NCBI RefSeq assembly: GCF_034931045.1
Contig: NZ_JAYGHH010000014.1
Span: 35,267 to 99,266, forward strand
Reading direction: 5' to 3'
From: Nodularia sp034931045
GTDB taxonomy: Bacteria > Cyanobacteriota > Cyanobacteriia > Cyanobacteriales > Nostocaceae
DNA length: 64,000 nucleotides
Of this stretch, positions 1 to 8,097 are shown piece by piece. The notes under the pieces were generated by a model. It was given only the letters and a program-made list of their open reading frames with translations, searched no databases and was not told where the DNA came from. The position numbers and the translations under genes are program-made. Within the stretch, counting starts at the first letter, position 1; each line of letters begins with the position of its first letter.

Positions 1-329
1 CCACTTGTCATATAGCTATCCCTCCAGAAGTTTTACCCTCCCAAACCTGGAGAAATCTTTTACAAGACTCACAGCACTACGGCGTACAACTTAAACCTTT
101 AATCGATCCTCCCCGGATACTCGTTTGGAGATACCTTTCTACTTTCTCTCGTATACAGCTACAAGACGAAGCCACACCCTATCGCGTTAATTCTTCACGT
201 TATTTTAAGGCTTTGCATCCCCAAGTTGATTTACCCCGTCCTGTTGAACTCAGCAGTTGTGTGAGTTGTCATCCCAGCGCGAGGGATTTTAATTTTCGCC
301 GCCTAACTGCGGAATGGGAAGAGGAGTAG
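1..329 (+). CDS. Diheme cytochrome c (DHC-like), C-terminal part, cut by window edge
   Basis: An open frame runs from base 3 to the TAG at 327-329 (about 108 residues); the N-terminus lies outside the window. The first visible residues are TCH followed by an IPPEVLPSQTWRNLL-like stretch. This looks like the end of a CxxCH heme motif with the Pro-rich, Trp-containing stretch that follows it in the diheme cytochrome c (DHC) family. A second complete heme site, CVSCH, lies near the C-terminus, and the protein ends in acidic residues. DHC proteins are periplasmic or membrane-associated electron carriers; the partner here is unknown. The family call rests on motif recognition. Tandem G-rich repeats begin right after the stop. 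Confidence 0.7.
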   Translation, partial: TCHIAIPPEVLPSQTWRNLLQDSQHYGVQLKPLIDPPRILVWRYLSTFSRIQLQDEATPYRVNSSRYFKALHPQVDLPRPVELSSCVSCHPSARDFNFRRLTAEWEEE

Positions 330-453
330 GAGGCAGGGGTGCAGGGCGCAGGGTGCAGGGGGGAGAAGACAGAAGAGGCAGGGGCGCAGGGTGCAGGGTG
401 CAGGGGGGAGAAGACGGTAACTTCCCCATGAGCAATGAGCAATGAGCAATGAC
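330..453. repeat. Two 41-bp G-rich direct repeats plus a GAGCAAT heptamer tract
   Basis: Positions 330-370 and 375-415 are near-identical 41-bp units built of GCAGGG-type subrepeats and ending in GGGGGGAGAAGAC. A (GAGCAAT)3 tract follows at about 429-451. The rest of the gap before secA (454-686) is AT-rich, holds the presumed secA promoter and shows no gene. An opposite-strand open frame across the repeats gives only low-complexity Pro/Leu peptide and is not believed. Confidence 0.8.
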
Positions 454-686
454 CAGACAGTCTGACTCAGTTGAGGGCAAAATGATACTATTAGATTAGT
501 TACAAATTTAAACTGAAAAATAAAACCAATCGGTTTAATAAATGATTGGATCTACTTTTTGCCGTTTTTGAGTTAATTCTGACTTTCTACCCATCTACAA
601 CCTCAATGGCTGGGCTGGGTTAAATTCTTATAATCAATACAAAAACTTTATTCACCGTAACCCTCGATTTAGTTCCATAATCTGCC

Positions 687-3479
687 ATGCTAAAACTTTT
701 GTTGGGCGACCCCAACGCTCGTAAGCTTAAAAAATACCAACCTTATATTAGTGAAATTAATCTCTTAGAGGAAGACATTGCCGCCCTTTCCGATGAGGAG
801 TTAAAAGGTAAAACCGGAGAATTTAAAGAGCGACTTGCCAAAGGCGAAACGCTCGATGATATTCTGCCGGAAGCCTTTGCAGTGGTCAGAGAAGCCGGAC
901 GACGAGTCTTGGGGTTGCGGCATTTTGATGTCCAGCTATTAGGCGGTGTGATCCTGCACTCTGGGCAAATTGCCGAAATGAAAACCGGGGAAGGTAAAAC
1001 TCTGGTTGCTACTTTACCGAGTTATTTAAATGCTCTAACTGGTAAAGGTGTACACGTCATTACAGTTAACGATTACCTGGCTCGTCGGGATGCTGAATGG
1101 ATGGGACAGGTGCATCGGTTTATGGGTTTGAGTGTGGGGCTGATTCAGTCGAGCATGATTCCCAGTGAACGCCAAAAAAACTATGAGTGTGATATCACTT
1201 ATGTCACTAACAGTGAGGTAGGTTTTGACTACCTGCGGGATAATATGGCTACATCAATGGCTGATGTGGTACAACGCCCCTTTAATTATTGTGTGATTGA
1301 CGAGGTAGACTCAATTTTAGTGGATGAGGCGCGGACACCACTAATTATTTCTGGGCAGGTAGAAAGACCTACAGAAAAATATTTACAAGCTGCTGAAATT
1401 GCTTCCAGACTGCAAGTAGATGAGCATTACGAGGTCGATGAAAAAGCCCGCAATGTGCTGTTAACTGATGAAGGCTTCGCGGAATCAGAAAATCTTTTGG
1501 GAGTTACAGATTTATTTGACCCGGAAGATCCTTGGGCGCATTTCATGTTCAATGCTATTAAAGCTAAGGAACTTTTCCTCAAGGACAAACACTATATTGT
1601 TGGTAACAAGGAAGTAGTAATTGTTGATGAATTTACGGGGCGGGTGTTACCTGGAAGGCGTTGGAGTGATGGTCTGCACCAAGCCATTGAAGCTAAAGAA
1701 CACGTAGAGATTCAACCGGAAACTCAAACTTTGGCGACAATTACCTATCAAAATTTGTTCTTGCTTTATCCCAAGTTAGGTGGAATGACGGGAACTGCAA
1801 AAACTGAAGAGCCAGAATTTGAAAAAATCTACAAATTAGAAGTGGCAGTAATTCCCACTAATAGAATTAGAAAACGGCAAGATTGGCCGGATATGGTGTT
1901 TAAAACTGAGCCGGGTAAATGGCGGGCGATCGCAGGGGAATGTGCCGAAATGCACCAACTCGGCAGACCTGTGCTGGTAGGAACCACCAGTGTGGAAAAA
2001 TCAGAATATCTCAGTCAGCTGCTGAAGCAGATGGAGATTCCCCACGAACTGCTCAACGCTCGACCCGAAAACGTGGAACGGGAAGCGGAAATTGTCGCCC
2101 AAGCCGGACGCAGAGGGGCTGTAACTATTGCCACAAACATGGCTGGTAGAGGTACAGACATCATTTTGGGTGGTAACTCCGAATACATGGCACGTTTAAA
2201 GCTGCGGGAATACTTTATGCCGCGAATTGTGATGCCAGAAGATGAGGATGTCTTTGGTGTGCAAAGAGCTGCTGGTTTACCTACAGGACACGGAGGTGGT
2301 CAAGGTTTTGTTCCTGGGAAGAAAGTCAAAACTTGGCGAGCTTCACCAGAAATTTTCCCCACTGAACTGACAAAAGAAACTGAACAGTTATTAAAAGATG
2401 CTGTGGAAGTGGCTGTGCGGGAATATGGCGATCGCAGTTTACCGGAACTGGAAGCTGAAGATAAGGTCGCTGTAGCAGCAGAAAAAGCTCCCATTAACGA
2501 CCCTGTGATTCTGAGGTTGCGGGAAGCTTACAACCGTGTGAAGGAAGAATACGAACAATTCACCGAATCAGAACACAATGAAGTGATTGAATTAGGTGGT
2601 TTACACGTAATTGGTACAGAACGCCACGAATCACGGCGAATTGATAACCAATTGCGGGGACGGGCGGGACGACAAGGAGACCCTGGTTCAACACGATTCT
2701 TCCTCAGTTTAGAGGATAACTTACTGCGGATCTTTGGAGGCGATCGCGTCGCTGGATTAATGAATGCTTTCCAAGTAGAGGAAGATATGCCCATTGAATC
2801 CGGGATGCTGACTCGCAGTTTGGAAGGCGCACAGAAAAAAGTTGAAACCTATTACTATGACATCCGTAAACAGGTGTTTGAGTACGACGAGGTAATGAAT
2901 AACCAACGTCGCGCCATCTATGCTGAACGTCGTCGAGTTCTAGAAGGTCAAGACTTGAAAGAACAGGTAATCAAGTACGCTGAAAAAACGATGGATGAAA
3001 TCGTTGATTTCTACATCAACCCAGACTTGCCCTCAGAAGAGTGGGAGTTACAAAAGTTGGTGGAGAAAGTGAAGGAATTTGTCTATCTGTTAGCGGACAT
3101 GGAACCCAGTCAGTTAGAGGATATGGGCGTGAGCGAGATTAAGGCATTCCTCCACGAACAAGTGCGAATTGCCTATGACCTCAAAGAAGCGCAAATTGAC
3201 CAAATTCAACCGGGACTAATGCGACAAGCTGAAAGGTTCTTTATTTTGCAGCGCATTGATACTTTGTGGCGGGAACACTTGCAACAAATGGATGCTTTGC
3301 GCGAATCTGTAGGTTTGCGTGGTTATGGGCAGAAAGACCCGTTAATTGAGTACAAGAGCGAGGGTTATGAACTGTTCTTGGATATGATGGTCAATATCCG
3401 CCGTGATGTGGTTTACTCGTTGTTTATGTTCCAGCCTCAGCCCCAACCTGTAGCGCAGCCATCTTCTGAGATGGTTTAA
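687..3479 (+). CDS. secA: Preprotein translocase ATPase SecA
   Basis: This 930-residue protein is the motor ATPase that pushes unfolded preproteins through SecYEG in the plasma and thylakoid membranes. Walker A (MKTGEGKT, about 98-105) opens nucleotide-binding fold 1, followed by TVNDYLA and the DEVDSILVDEART helicase II motif. NMAGRGTDI marks the second nucleotide-binding fold. The preprotein cross-linking, scaffold and helical wing regions make up the rest. An insertion of roughly 70-90 residues around residues 515-610 (from about PRIVMPEDEDVFG to KAPINDP) is typical of cyanobacterial and plastid SecA. The C-terminus ends in a Gln/Pro-rich tail with no Cys-containing SEC-C zinc motif. The length is normal for cyanobacteria. 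The gene stands alone and is followed by a hairpin terminator. Confidence 0.98.
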   Translation: MLKLLLGDPNARKLKKYQPYISEINLLEEDIAALSDEELKGKTGEFKERLAKGETLDDILPEAFAVVREAGRRVLGLRHFDVQLLGGVILHSGQIAEMKTGEGKTLVATLPSYLNALTGKGVHVITVNDYLARRDAEWMGQVHRFMGLSVGLIQSSMIPSERQKNYECDITYVTNSEVGFDYLRDNMATSMADVVQRPFNYCVIDEVDSILVDEARTPLIISGQVERPTEKYLQAAEIASRLQVDEHYEVDEKARNVLLTDEGFAESENLLGVTDLFDPEDPWAHFMFNAIKAKELFLKDKHYIVGNKEVVIVDEFTGRVLPGRRWSDGLHQAIEAKEHVEIQPETQTLATITYQNLFLLYPKLGGMTGTAKTEEPEFEKIYKLEVAVIPTNRIRKRQDWPDMVFKTEPGKWRAIAGECAEMHQLGRPVLVGTTSVEKSEYLSQLLKQMEIPHELLNARPENVEREAEIVAQAGRRGAVTIATNMAGRGTDIILGGNSEYMARLKLREYFMPRIVMPEDEDVFGVQRAAGLPTGHGGGQGFVPGKKVKTWRASPEIFPTELTKETEQLLKDAVEVAVREYGDRSLPELEAEDKVAVAAEKAPINDPVILRLREAYNRVKEEYEQFTESEHNEVIELGGLHVIGTERHESRRIDNQLRGRAGRQGDPGSTRFFLSLEDNLLRIFGGDRVAGLMNAFQVEEDMPIESGMLTRSLEGAQKKVETYYYDIRKQVFEYDEVMNNQRRAIYAERRRVLEGQDLKEQVIKYAEKTMDEIVDFYINPDLPSEEWELQKLVEKVKEFVYLLADMEPSQLEDMGVSEIKAFLHEQVRIAYDLKEAQIDQIQPGLMRQAERFFILQRIDTLWREHLQQMDALRESVGLRGYGQKDPLIEYKSEGYELFLDMMVNIRRDVVYSLFMFQPQPQPVAQPSSEMV

Positions 3480-3498
3480 AGAAGGTTTTTCACGCACC

Positions 3499-3533
3499 AG
3501 ACGCAGAGAGTTTTTTCTGCGTCTTTGTTTTTT
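3499..3533 (+). terminator. Rho-independent terminator after secA
   Basis: A perfect 9-bp stem AGACGCAGA/TCTGCGTCT (3499-3507 and 3516-3524) with an 8-nt loop is followed by a T-rich run, 20 bases after the secA stop. Confidence 0.8.
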
Positions 3534-3547
3534 GGAGTTGAGATTAA

Positions 3548-3871
3548 TTATTCCGCAAACATTTCAGCTAGGACATCAAGAACTGTTTTTTGTGCTTCTA
3601 CACTAATTTGACCAAGCAATTTGACTAATCGAGTTTTATCTACTGTGCGAATTTGGTCAAGTACAATTTGTCCATTTTTTCCTTGAAATTGACAAGTTAC
3701 CCTTGTTGGATATATTTGTCCTTTTGTGGTCATTGGTGCAACAATAACACTGGCAATATGGTGATTAATCTCGTTTGGTGAAATTACTAAACAGGGGCGT
3801 GTTTTTTGAATTTCACTCCCAATGTTAGGATCAAGGTTAACTAGAAAAACATCAAAGCGATTGACTACCAT
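3548..3871 (-). CDS. MazF/PemK-family toxin (endoribonuclease)
   Basis: A protein of about 107 residues with the PemK/MazF signature: N-terminal RFDVFLVNLDPNIGSEI, then KTRPCLVISPNE, VIVAPMTT and VLDQIRTVDKTRL. Family members are ribosome-independent mRNA interferases neutralised by a cognate antitoxin. I chose the ATG at 3871 because it overlaps the antitoxin stop (ATGGTAG), the usual arrangement for translational coupling. An ATG two codons upstream (3877) is also possible. It is the second gene of a two-gene operon with the AbrB/MazE-like protein. The sequence it cleaves cannot be inferred. Confidence 0.88.
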   Translation of the reverse strand: MVVNRFDVFLVNLDPNIGSEIQKTRPCLVISPNEINHHIASVIVAPMTTKGQIYPTRVTCQFQGKNGQIVLDQIRTVDKTRLVKLLGQISVEAQKTVLDVLAEMFAE

Positions 3872-4125
3872 TCCCATTCAAGCTGATCCCATTCTGTTGT
3901 ATTTAGATCATCTAATACGATATCATCTTGTTTTTCTGCCATTGCTGCAAATGCTTTGTCCCAATTCGCCCTTGCTTGTTCAACTGGGCGAATAATCAGA
4001 TGATTTCCATGCACTTCAATTTTTACTTCTGAGTTAATACCGCTTTGTTCTAATAGGGTTTTCGGTATACGAAGTCCTTGGGAATTACCGATTTTTACTA
4101 TTCGGGTTTTAATGGATTTACCCAT
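3865..4125 (-). CDS. MazE/AbrB-family antitoxin
   Basis: An 86-residue protein. Its N-terminal half (KTRIVKIGNSQGLRIPKTLL) is a swapped-hairpin AbrB/MazE DNA-binding fold; the acidic, Trp-rich C-terminus (DLNTTEWDQLEWEW) is the expected toxin-binding tail. It would bind and inhibit the MazF-like protein encoded directly downstream and repress its own promoter. The genes overlap by a few bases. The start ATG lies just before a GIKIKTR-like basic run. No palindromic operator is obvious upstream, where the sequence is simply AT-rich. Confidence 0.87.
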   Translation of the reverse strand: MGKSIKTRIVKIGNSQGLRIPKTLLEQSGINSEVKIEVHGNHLIIRPVEQARANWDKAFAAMAEKQDDIVLDDLNTTEWDQLEWEW

Positions 4126-4203
4126 TTTATTTTATAGAGAATAGGCTAGTATCTACATTGTAATTACATGAATAAAAATAGTCAAGTCGAAAGCTGGAAG
4201 TAA

Positions 4204-4407
4204 CGGTGCAAACTTCTGTCACTTACTGAAACATTAGGAATTGGAGCAGCACTGGCTTTAATTAGTTATGTTCATGATTTGACTCAGGCAGATTGGAATA
4301 TTATTCCTCCACATAATCCCAAACAGCAAAAAGATTTGGATTTTTGTATAGCTTCAGATGGTGAACAATGTATTGAAGTTGAAGCTAAAGGTTCCTATGT
4401 AGATTAG
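4204..4407 (+). pseudogene. Remnant with a possible PD-(D/E)xK nuclease-like core
   Basis: A frame between stops at 4201-4203 and 4405-4407 reads about 64 plausible residues (LLSLTETLGIGAALALISY, then DLDFCIASDGEQC and IEVEAKGSYVD) but has no usable start codon near its head. LDF...EVEAKGS resembles the core D...ExK strand of restriction-type nucleases. The fragment stops at that motif, so the rest of any gene is gone. I read it as decayed coding sequence; the nuclease link is a guess from one short motif. Confidence 0.35.
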
Positions 4408-4462
4408 GAATCTCCTGTAATAAATTTTTTGTATTAAGTAGAATGGCATAAATCATTCAAGG

Positions 4463-4526
4463 TTTGTAGTGAGGACTTTAGTCCTCTTTATCTCCGGCAG
4501 CCAAGGGCTGAAGCCCTTACTACAAG
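4463..4526. repeat. Imperfect inverted repeat (stem of about 24 bp)
   Basis: TTTGTAGTGAGGACTTTAGT at 4463-4482 continues to 4486 and pairs with 4503-4526 (AAGGGCTGAAGCCCTTACTA and on). Most mismatches are transitions that keep G-U pairing in RNA. This form of dispersed palindrome is common in cyanobacterial intergenic DNA. It may fold as RNA or be a small non-autonomous element. Confidence 0.7.
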
Positions 4527-4591
4527 CTCATTTGCTTGTTGACGATTATTTAAGATATTTTGATTGCTTCCCGCCAAATTGATCGATTTTA

Positions 4592-4641
4592 AGCAAACTT
4601 ACCTCAGTATATGGATTTCGAGCAAACTTACCTCAGTATAT
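4592..4641. repeat. Two direct 21-bp repeats
   Basis: AGCAAACTTACCTCAGTATA(T) occurs at 4592-4612 and again at 4621-4641, a spacing of 29 bases. A HIP1-like AGCGATCGCG follows at about 4646. The remaining intergenic DNA up to 4846 holds the presumed cyclase promoter and no gene that I can see. Confidence 0.75.
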
Positions 4642-4846
4642 TGTAAGCGATCGCGTCGCAGTTACAGTCCAAATGCCATACCGGGTAAATTCAGCTATAT
4701 CTAAATCATATTTGTGATATTTTAGACAAGCAGTTGTCTTAATGCCATTAACAGTGTCATAAAGAGAAGGTAAAGAATTCAACCTGGGTATTCTTTATGT
4801 TGAAGATACTTGCGCTCCCAACTTCCAGCATAGACACATCACACTT

Positions 4847-6463
4847 ATGACTGAAATCACATTACGCATACAACAGGGAGATACAGAAAAAACGTTGACC
4901 GTGAATCAAGACAAATTCACGATTGGGCGTTTGCCAGAATGTGACTTGTACTTACCTTTTGGCGGAGTTTCTCGAAAACACGCCAGGCTGGTAAAAACTG
5001 TAAATGGTGTATGGACTATTGAGGATTTAGGCAGCAAAAATGGGACACACGTAAATCAAAATCCTATTAATCATATCCAAGAATTGCATCATGGTGATAT
5101 AGTTCTGCTGGGAAATGCGAGTTTGAAAGTAATGTTTACTGATACTGTTACACATTCTAGAACTCAAGAATCTTTGGTAGCAAGACGGTCTCAGCCCAGA
5201 ACAATTTTTCACAACGTCAAACAACTGCAACAGCAATGGATAGAAGCTGATAGCCTAGAGGGAGAAAGCATTAATAAAGATAAAACCATTGCCCGCCTCA
5301 AAGACTTAGTAGATATAGCTAAAAATCTCTGTGCAGCAGCTTCTATAGAAGAGATTTTTTCTCAAGTACAACAAGTTGTTTTTCGTTACCTAGATAGCAT
5401 TGACCGCTTGGCATTATTAATTGATGTCAATAGTTGCGGTCAATTGAAGTTAGTGAATGCTGCAACTAGAGACATTGACCAACAAAAATATCTCACAGGT
5501 GGAGGTGACTGGATTAGTCGCAGTATCTGCCAAAAAGTATTTGAGGAAAAAGTTGCCATTCAAACTGCTGATACCCATGAGGATGAACGCTTTTCGGGAG
5601 AACACAGTATTTTGGTTAAAGGTATCCGTAGCGCTATGGCTGTACCTTTGTGGGATGAAAATAAAGTTGTCGGCGTTCTTTATGCTGATGCTCATCTTTC
5701 TTCTTCCCATTGGGCGACTGAAGGGGAGGAAGAACTCAGCTTTTTTTCGGCTTTAGCAAACCTTGTGGCTTCTAGTGTGCAACGTTGGCTATTAGCAGAG
5801 AAATTAAAAACTGAAGAGGTGATTCGTCATCGATTAGAGCGTTATCATTCGCCTGCTGTTGTCCAGCAGTTAATCTCTGTGGGTGGTTTACCTGATGGTC
5901 GTTTAGCACCCGCAGAAACTGAAATCAGCGTTATATTTGCAGATTTAGTGGGGTTTACGGCAATTTCAGAACGGTTAAAGCCAACTGCGATCGCGCAATT
6001 ATTGAATAATTTATTTGAAGAGATGTTGCAAGAAGTGTTTACCTATGGTGGCACTTTAGATAAATACATTGGCGATTGTATTATGGCATTTTTTGGCGCA
6101 CCAGAACCCCAAAAAGATCACGCTGATCGTGCCACTGCTGCTGCTAAGGGAATGCTCGCTCGTTTGGAACGTCTGAATGCTAGTGGTTTTTGGCAAGAAC
6201 CTCTACAGCTACGTATTGCCATTAATAGTGGTAAAGCCGTGGTAGGGGATGTTGGTAGTTCTCAGAGGGTGGACTATACAGCATTAGGGGCAGCGATTAA
6301 TCTTGCAGCTCGCATGGAAGCAGTTTGTCCCCCCGGTAAATGTGTGATTACTGAAGCTACTTATTTTATGCTTTCACAATCGTCAGATTTTCAAGAAATG
6401 GGGCATTATCGTTTTAAAGGTATTGATAGATTAGTCAAGATTTATCAGACAAAAGCAATATAA
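4847..6463 (+). CDS. FHA-GAF-class III adenylate/guanylate cyclase
   Basis: This 538-residue soluble protein has three domains. An N-terminal FHA domain (FTIGR about 24-28, SRKHAR about 42-47, SKNGT about 63-67) binds phosphothreonine. A GAF domain lies at about 155-315. A class III cyclase catalytic domain lies at about 360-530. Both metal-binding aspartates are present (FADLVGFT and YIGDCIMAFFG), with the adenine-selecting Lys in LDKYIGD and the transition-state Asn/Arg in NLAARME. The Lys and the Asp in RVDYTALG favour ATP over GTP, so cAMP is the likely product. The architecture matches the FHA-containing CyaD type of Anabaena as I recall it. It is monocistronic. Phosphorylation-dependent and GAF-ligand control are inferred from the domains. 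Confidence 0.93.
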   Translation: MTEITLRIQQGDTEKTLTVNQDKFTIGRLPECDLYLPFGGVSRKHARLVKTVNGVWTIEDLGSKNGTHVNQNPINHIQELHHGDIVLLGNASLKVMFTDTVTHSRTQESLVARRSQPRTIFHNVKQLQQQWIEADSLEGESINKDKTIARLKDLVDIAKNLCAAASIEEIFSQVQQVVFRYLDSIDRLALLIDVNSCGQLKLVNAATRDIDQQKYLTGGGDWISRSICQKVFEEKVAIQTADTHEDERFSGEHSILVKGIRSAMAVPLWDENKVVGVLYADAHLSSSHWATEGEEELSFFSALANLVASSVQRWLLAEKLKTEEVIRHRLERYHSPAVVQQLISVGGLPDGRLAPAETEISVIFADLVGFTAISERLKPTAIAQLLNNLFEEMLQEVFTYGGTLDKYIGDCIMAFFGAPEPQKDHADRATAAAKGMLARLERLNASGFWQEPLQLRIAINSGKAVVGDVGSSQRVDYTALGAAINLAARMEAVCPPGKCVITEATYFMLSQSSDFQEMGHYRFKGIDRLVKIYQTKAI

Positions 6464-6468
6464 TTACT

Positions 6469-6536
6469 AATTCGTAGTTCGTAATTCGTAATTAGGGGTA
6501 TTAATTATGAATTACGAATTATGAATTACGAATTAT
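6469..6536. repeat. AATTCGTAATTC-type inverted repeat
   Basis: Several copies of TTCGTAATTCGTAATTA on the left (6469-6494) face TAATTATGAATTACGAATT copies on the right (about 6501-6536), forming a long AT-rich hairpin. It separates the cyclase from the following gene fragment and may mark the breakpoint that removed that gene's 5' end. Confidence 0.75.
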
Positions 6537-6981
6537 ATGGTACTAACTACCATTGAGGAAGAACAAGCACCAGAAGCAGCAAGGTATTTATTAACCAAAA
6601 CCCGTGAAGATGTACCATCGCCATCAAGTCGCGCCATAATAGAAATAATCATGACAATTATGGTNNNNNNNNNNNNNNNNNNNNNNNNNTAAATTTGAAC
6701 AATTAAGCAGAAGGGAGGTTGAGTCTATGTTAGGAATAACCCTCAAGGAAACGAGAGTTTACCGAAAAATTAAAGCAGAAGGGCGAGAAGAAGGACGAGA
6801 GGAAGAGGCTGCTAACTTAATTACCCGAATGTTGACTAAGCGATTTGGAGAACTATCGGAGGAAATGCGCTCTTCGATTGCTGGTTTATCTTTGCCTATT
6901 CTCGAAGATTTGAGCGAAGCATTTTTAGATTTTACGAGTTTGACTGATTTACAATCCTGGTTAGAAGCGCTGGGAAGTTAA
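6537..6981 (+). pseudogene. C-terminal remnant of an Rpn/DUF4351-family protein, interrupted by a scaffold gap
   Basis: The first part (6537-6664, VLTTIEEEQAPEAARYLLTK onward) and the second (from 6691, KFEQLSRREVESMLG through the DUF4351 tail ending LQSWLEALGS) are consecutive pieces of the Rpn recombination-promoting nuclease / DUF2887-DUF4351 family. A typical family joint would read ...IMVYKFEQLSRREVE, so only about 3 bases may be missing. The parts are out of frame across the 25 N, which must be a placeholder. The N-terminal PD-(D/E)xK nuclease domain (about 150-200 residues) is absent because an inverted repeat abuts the fragment. This is therefore a truncated copy of a mobile-like gene. 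A short protein from the ATG at 6727 is possible but unlikely to function. Confidence 0.7.
6665..6689. other. Scaffold gap, 25 N
   Basis: Exactly 25 N. Frame continuity of the surrounding coding sequence requires a length that is a multiple of 3, so 25 is not the real length. Confidence 0.95.
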
Positions 6982-7065
6982 ATCAATTATCAGTTATCAG
7001 TTATCAAGAAAACCGCAAAAACTAAGCAGCGCAATATTTTTGGTTGACAAAACTAGCGTTAAATT

Positions 7066-7103
7066 CTCCCCTCTCTTTGATAAGGAGAGGGGTTGGGGTG
7101 AGG
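7066..7103. repeat. Dispersed repeat, CCCCTCTC...GAGAGGGG type
   Basis: CCCCTCTC (7068-7075) and GAGAGGGG (7085-7092) form a stem, followed by TTGGGGTGAGG. A second copy of the same element is at 25885-25922. It belongs to a dispersed intergenic repeat family. Confidence 0.75.
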
Positions 7104-7194
7104 TTCTTTACTTGATTAAAGAAGTACGCCTAATAATTTGCATTAAATACTATAATAAACACGGAATTAATTAAATTTACTGACTATAAATAAT

Positions 7195-7758
7195 ATGCGC
7201 GATCGCAGACAATTATTGAAATGGGTGGGTTTAGGAACTGCAATTTTAATAATACCAGTCGTGGGGACAGCGATTTGGAAATGGGTTCAGGCTACTGACC
7301 CTGTACCAAGGGAACTAAATCTCAACTCTGAAATAGGCATAGACTACACCAGACTAAGCAACTTACTAGCAGTAAGAAACTGGGAAGAAGCAGATCAGGA
7401 AACTTATCAGGTAATGAACAAGGCTCTAAATAGTAATTGGAGCATTCCAGCATTCTTAAACTTTCCCTGCACAGACTTACATACAATTGAGCAATTATGG
7501 GTAAAACACAGTAATGGACACTTTGGGTTCAGCGTCCAGAAGAAAATTTACGAAAGCGTTGGCGGTCAATCTGGGAGCGCATTTATACCCTTAGAAGTCT
7601 ATGAAGAGTTAGGCGATCGCGTAGGATGGAGAGTGAATAGTAGTTGGATAGATACGTTTACTTTTGATACCTCAGCCCCGATAGGACACCTCCCGTCTAG
7701 ATATGGGAAAAATCTTTTAGAGCGTCTCTTCTCTCGCATCGAGACTTGTAAACTGTAA
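7195..7758 (+). CDS. Membrane-anchored GUN4-domain protein
   Basis: A 187-residue protein. A basic N-terminus (MRDRRQLLKWVG) leads into one hydrophobic helix at about residues 10-28. A GUN4 domain follows from about residue 48: YTRLSNLLAVRNWEEADQET, DLHTIEQLWVKHSNGHFGFS, then a C-terminal WRVNSSWIDTFTFDTSAPIG-like run. Family knowledge: GUN4 domains bind tetrapyrroles such as protoporphyrin IX and Mg-protoporphyrin and stimulate Mg-chelatase. The stand-alone GUN4 of cyanobacteria is soluble, so this TM-tethered copy is probably a paralogue with a sensory or carrier role. Neighbours give no pathway hint. The start overlaps a GCGATCGC site. Confidence 0.85.
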   Translation: MRDRRQLLKWVGLGTAILIIPVVGTAIWKWVQATDPVPRELNLNSEIGIDYTRLSNLLAVRNWEEADQETYQVMNKALNSNWSIPAFLNFPCTDLHTIEQLWVKHSNGHFGFSVQKKIYESVGGQSGSAFIPLEVYEELGDRVGWRVNSSWIDTFTFDTSAPIGHLPSRYGKNLLERLFSRIETCKL

Positions 7759-7838
7759 AATTTAATGCTTTCAGATATTTATAAATATTTATGACAAACT
7801 CCTACACCTTATTATAATCAATACATAGGGCTGGCTGA

Positions 7839-7976
7839 AGAAATCTAAAAACATTACAGGTAAAGGATTTTAGCCTGTTTGAAATTGAAAAAGTGCAAGC
7901 TTTTATGAAGTGGGAACTCGAAAACCTTGCATTTAAGTTTGATTCAAAGGAAAAATTTTCCCTACTAAACTCTTGA
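7839..7976 (+). pseudogene. Short open fragment, possibly decayed coding sequence
   Basis: A frame from the stop at 7836 to the TGA at 7974-7976 reads about 45 natural-looking residues (VKDFSLFEIEKVQAF, MKWELENLAFKFDSKEKF) without a good start. I recognise no family. It may be the tail of a lost gene or chance. Confidence 0.2.
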
Positions 7977-7978
7977 AA

Positions 7979-8008
7979 CTGTTCCCTGTTCCCTGTTCCC
8001 TGTTCCCT
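7979..8008. repeat. (GTTCCCT)4 heptamer tract
   Basis: Four perfect tandem copies of CTGTTCC-phase heptamers, an STRR-like repeat typical of heterocystous cyanobacteria. Confidence 0.85.
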
Positions 8009-8057
8009 AATCTCCACAGATAACTTATTCAGCAAACCCTACATAATTTACATTTTT

Positions 8058-8080
8058 GAGACGCAATAAATCGCCGTCTC
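8058..8080. repeat. GAGACG/CGTCTC palindrome downstream of glf
   Basis: A 6-bp stem (8058-8063 and 8075-8080) around an 11-base loop lies 18 bases past the glf stop. It resembles a dispersed cyanobacterial repeat and lacks a U-run in the glf direction. Confidence 0.5.
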
Positions 8081-8097
8081 TACAAGATGCTTTAAAA

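Noticed and set aside
289..480. Opposite-strand open frame across G-rich repeats
   Set aside because: Low-complexity Pro/Leu/Ser peptide produced by the tandem repeats, overlapping the real cytochrome end.
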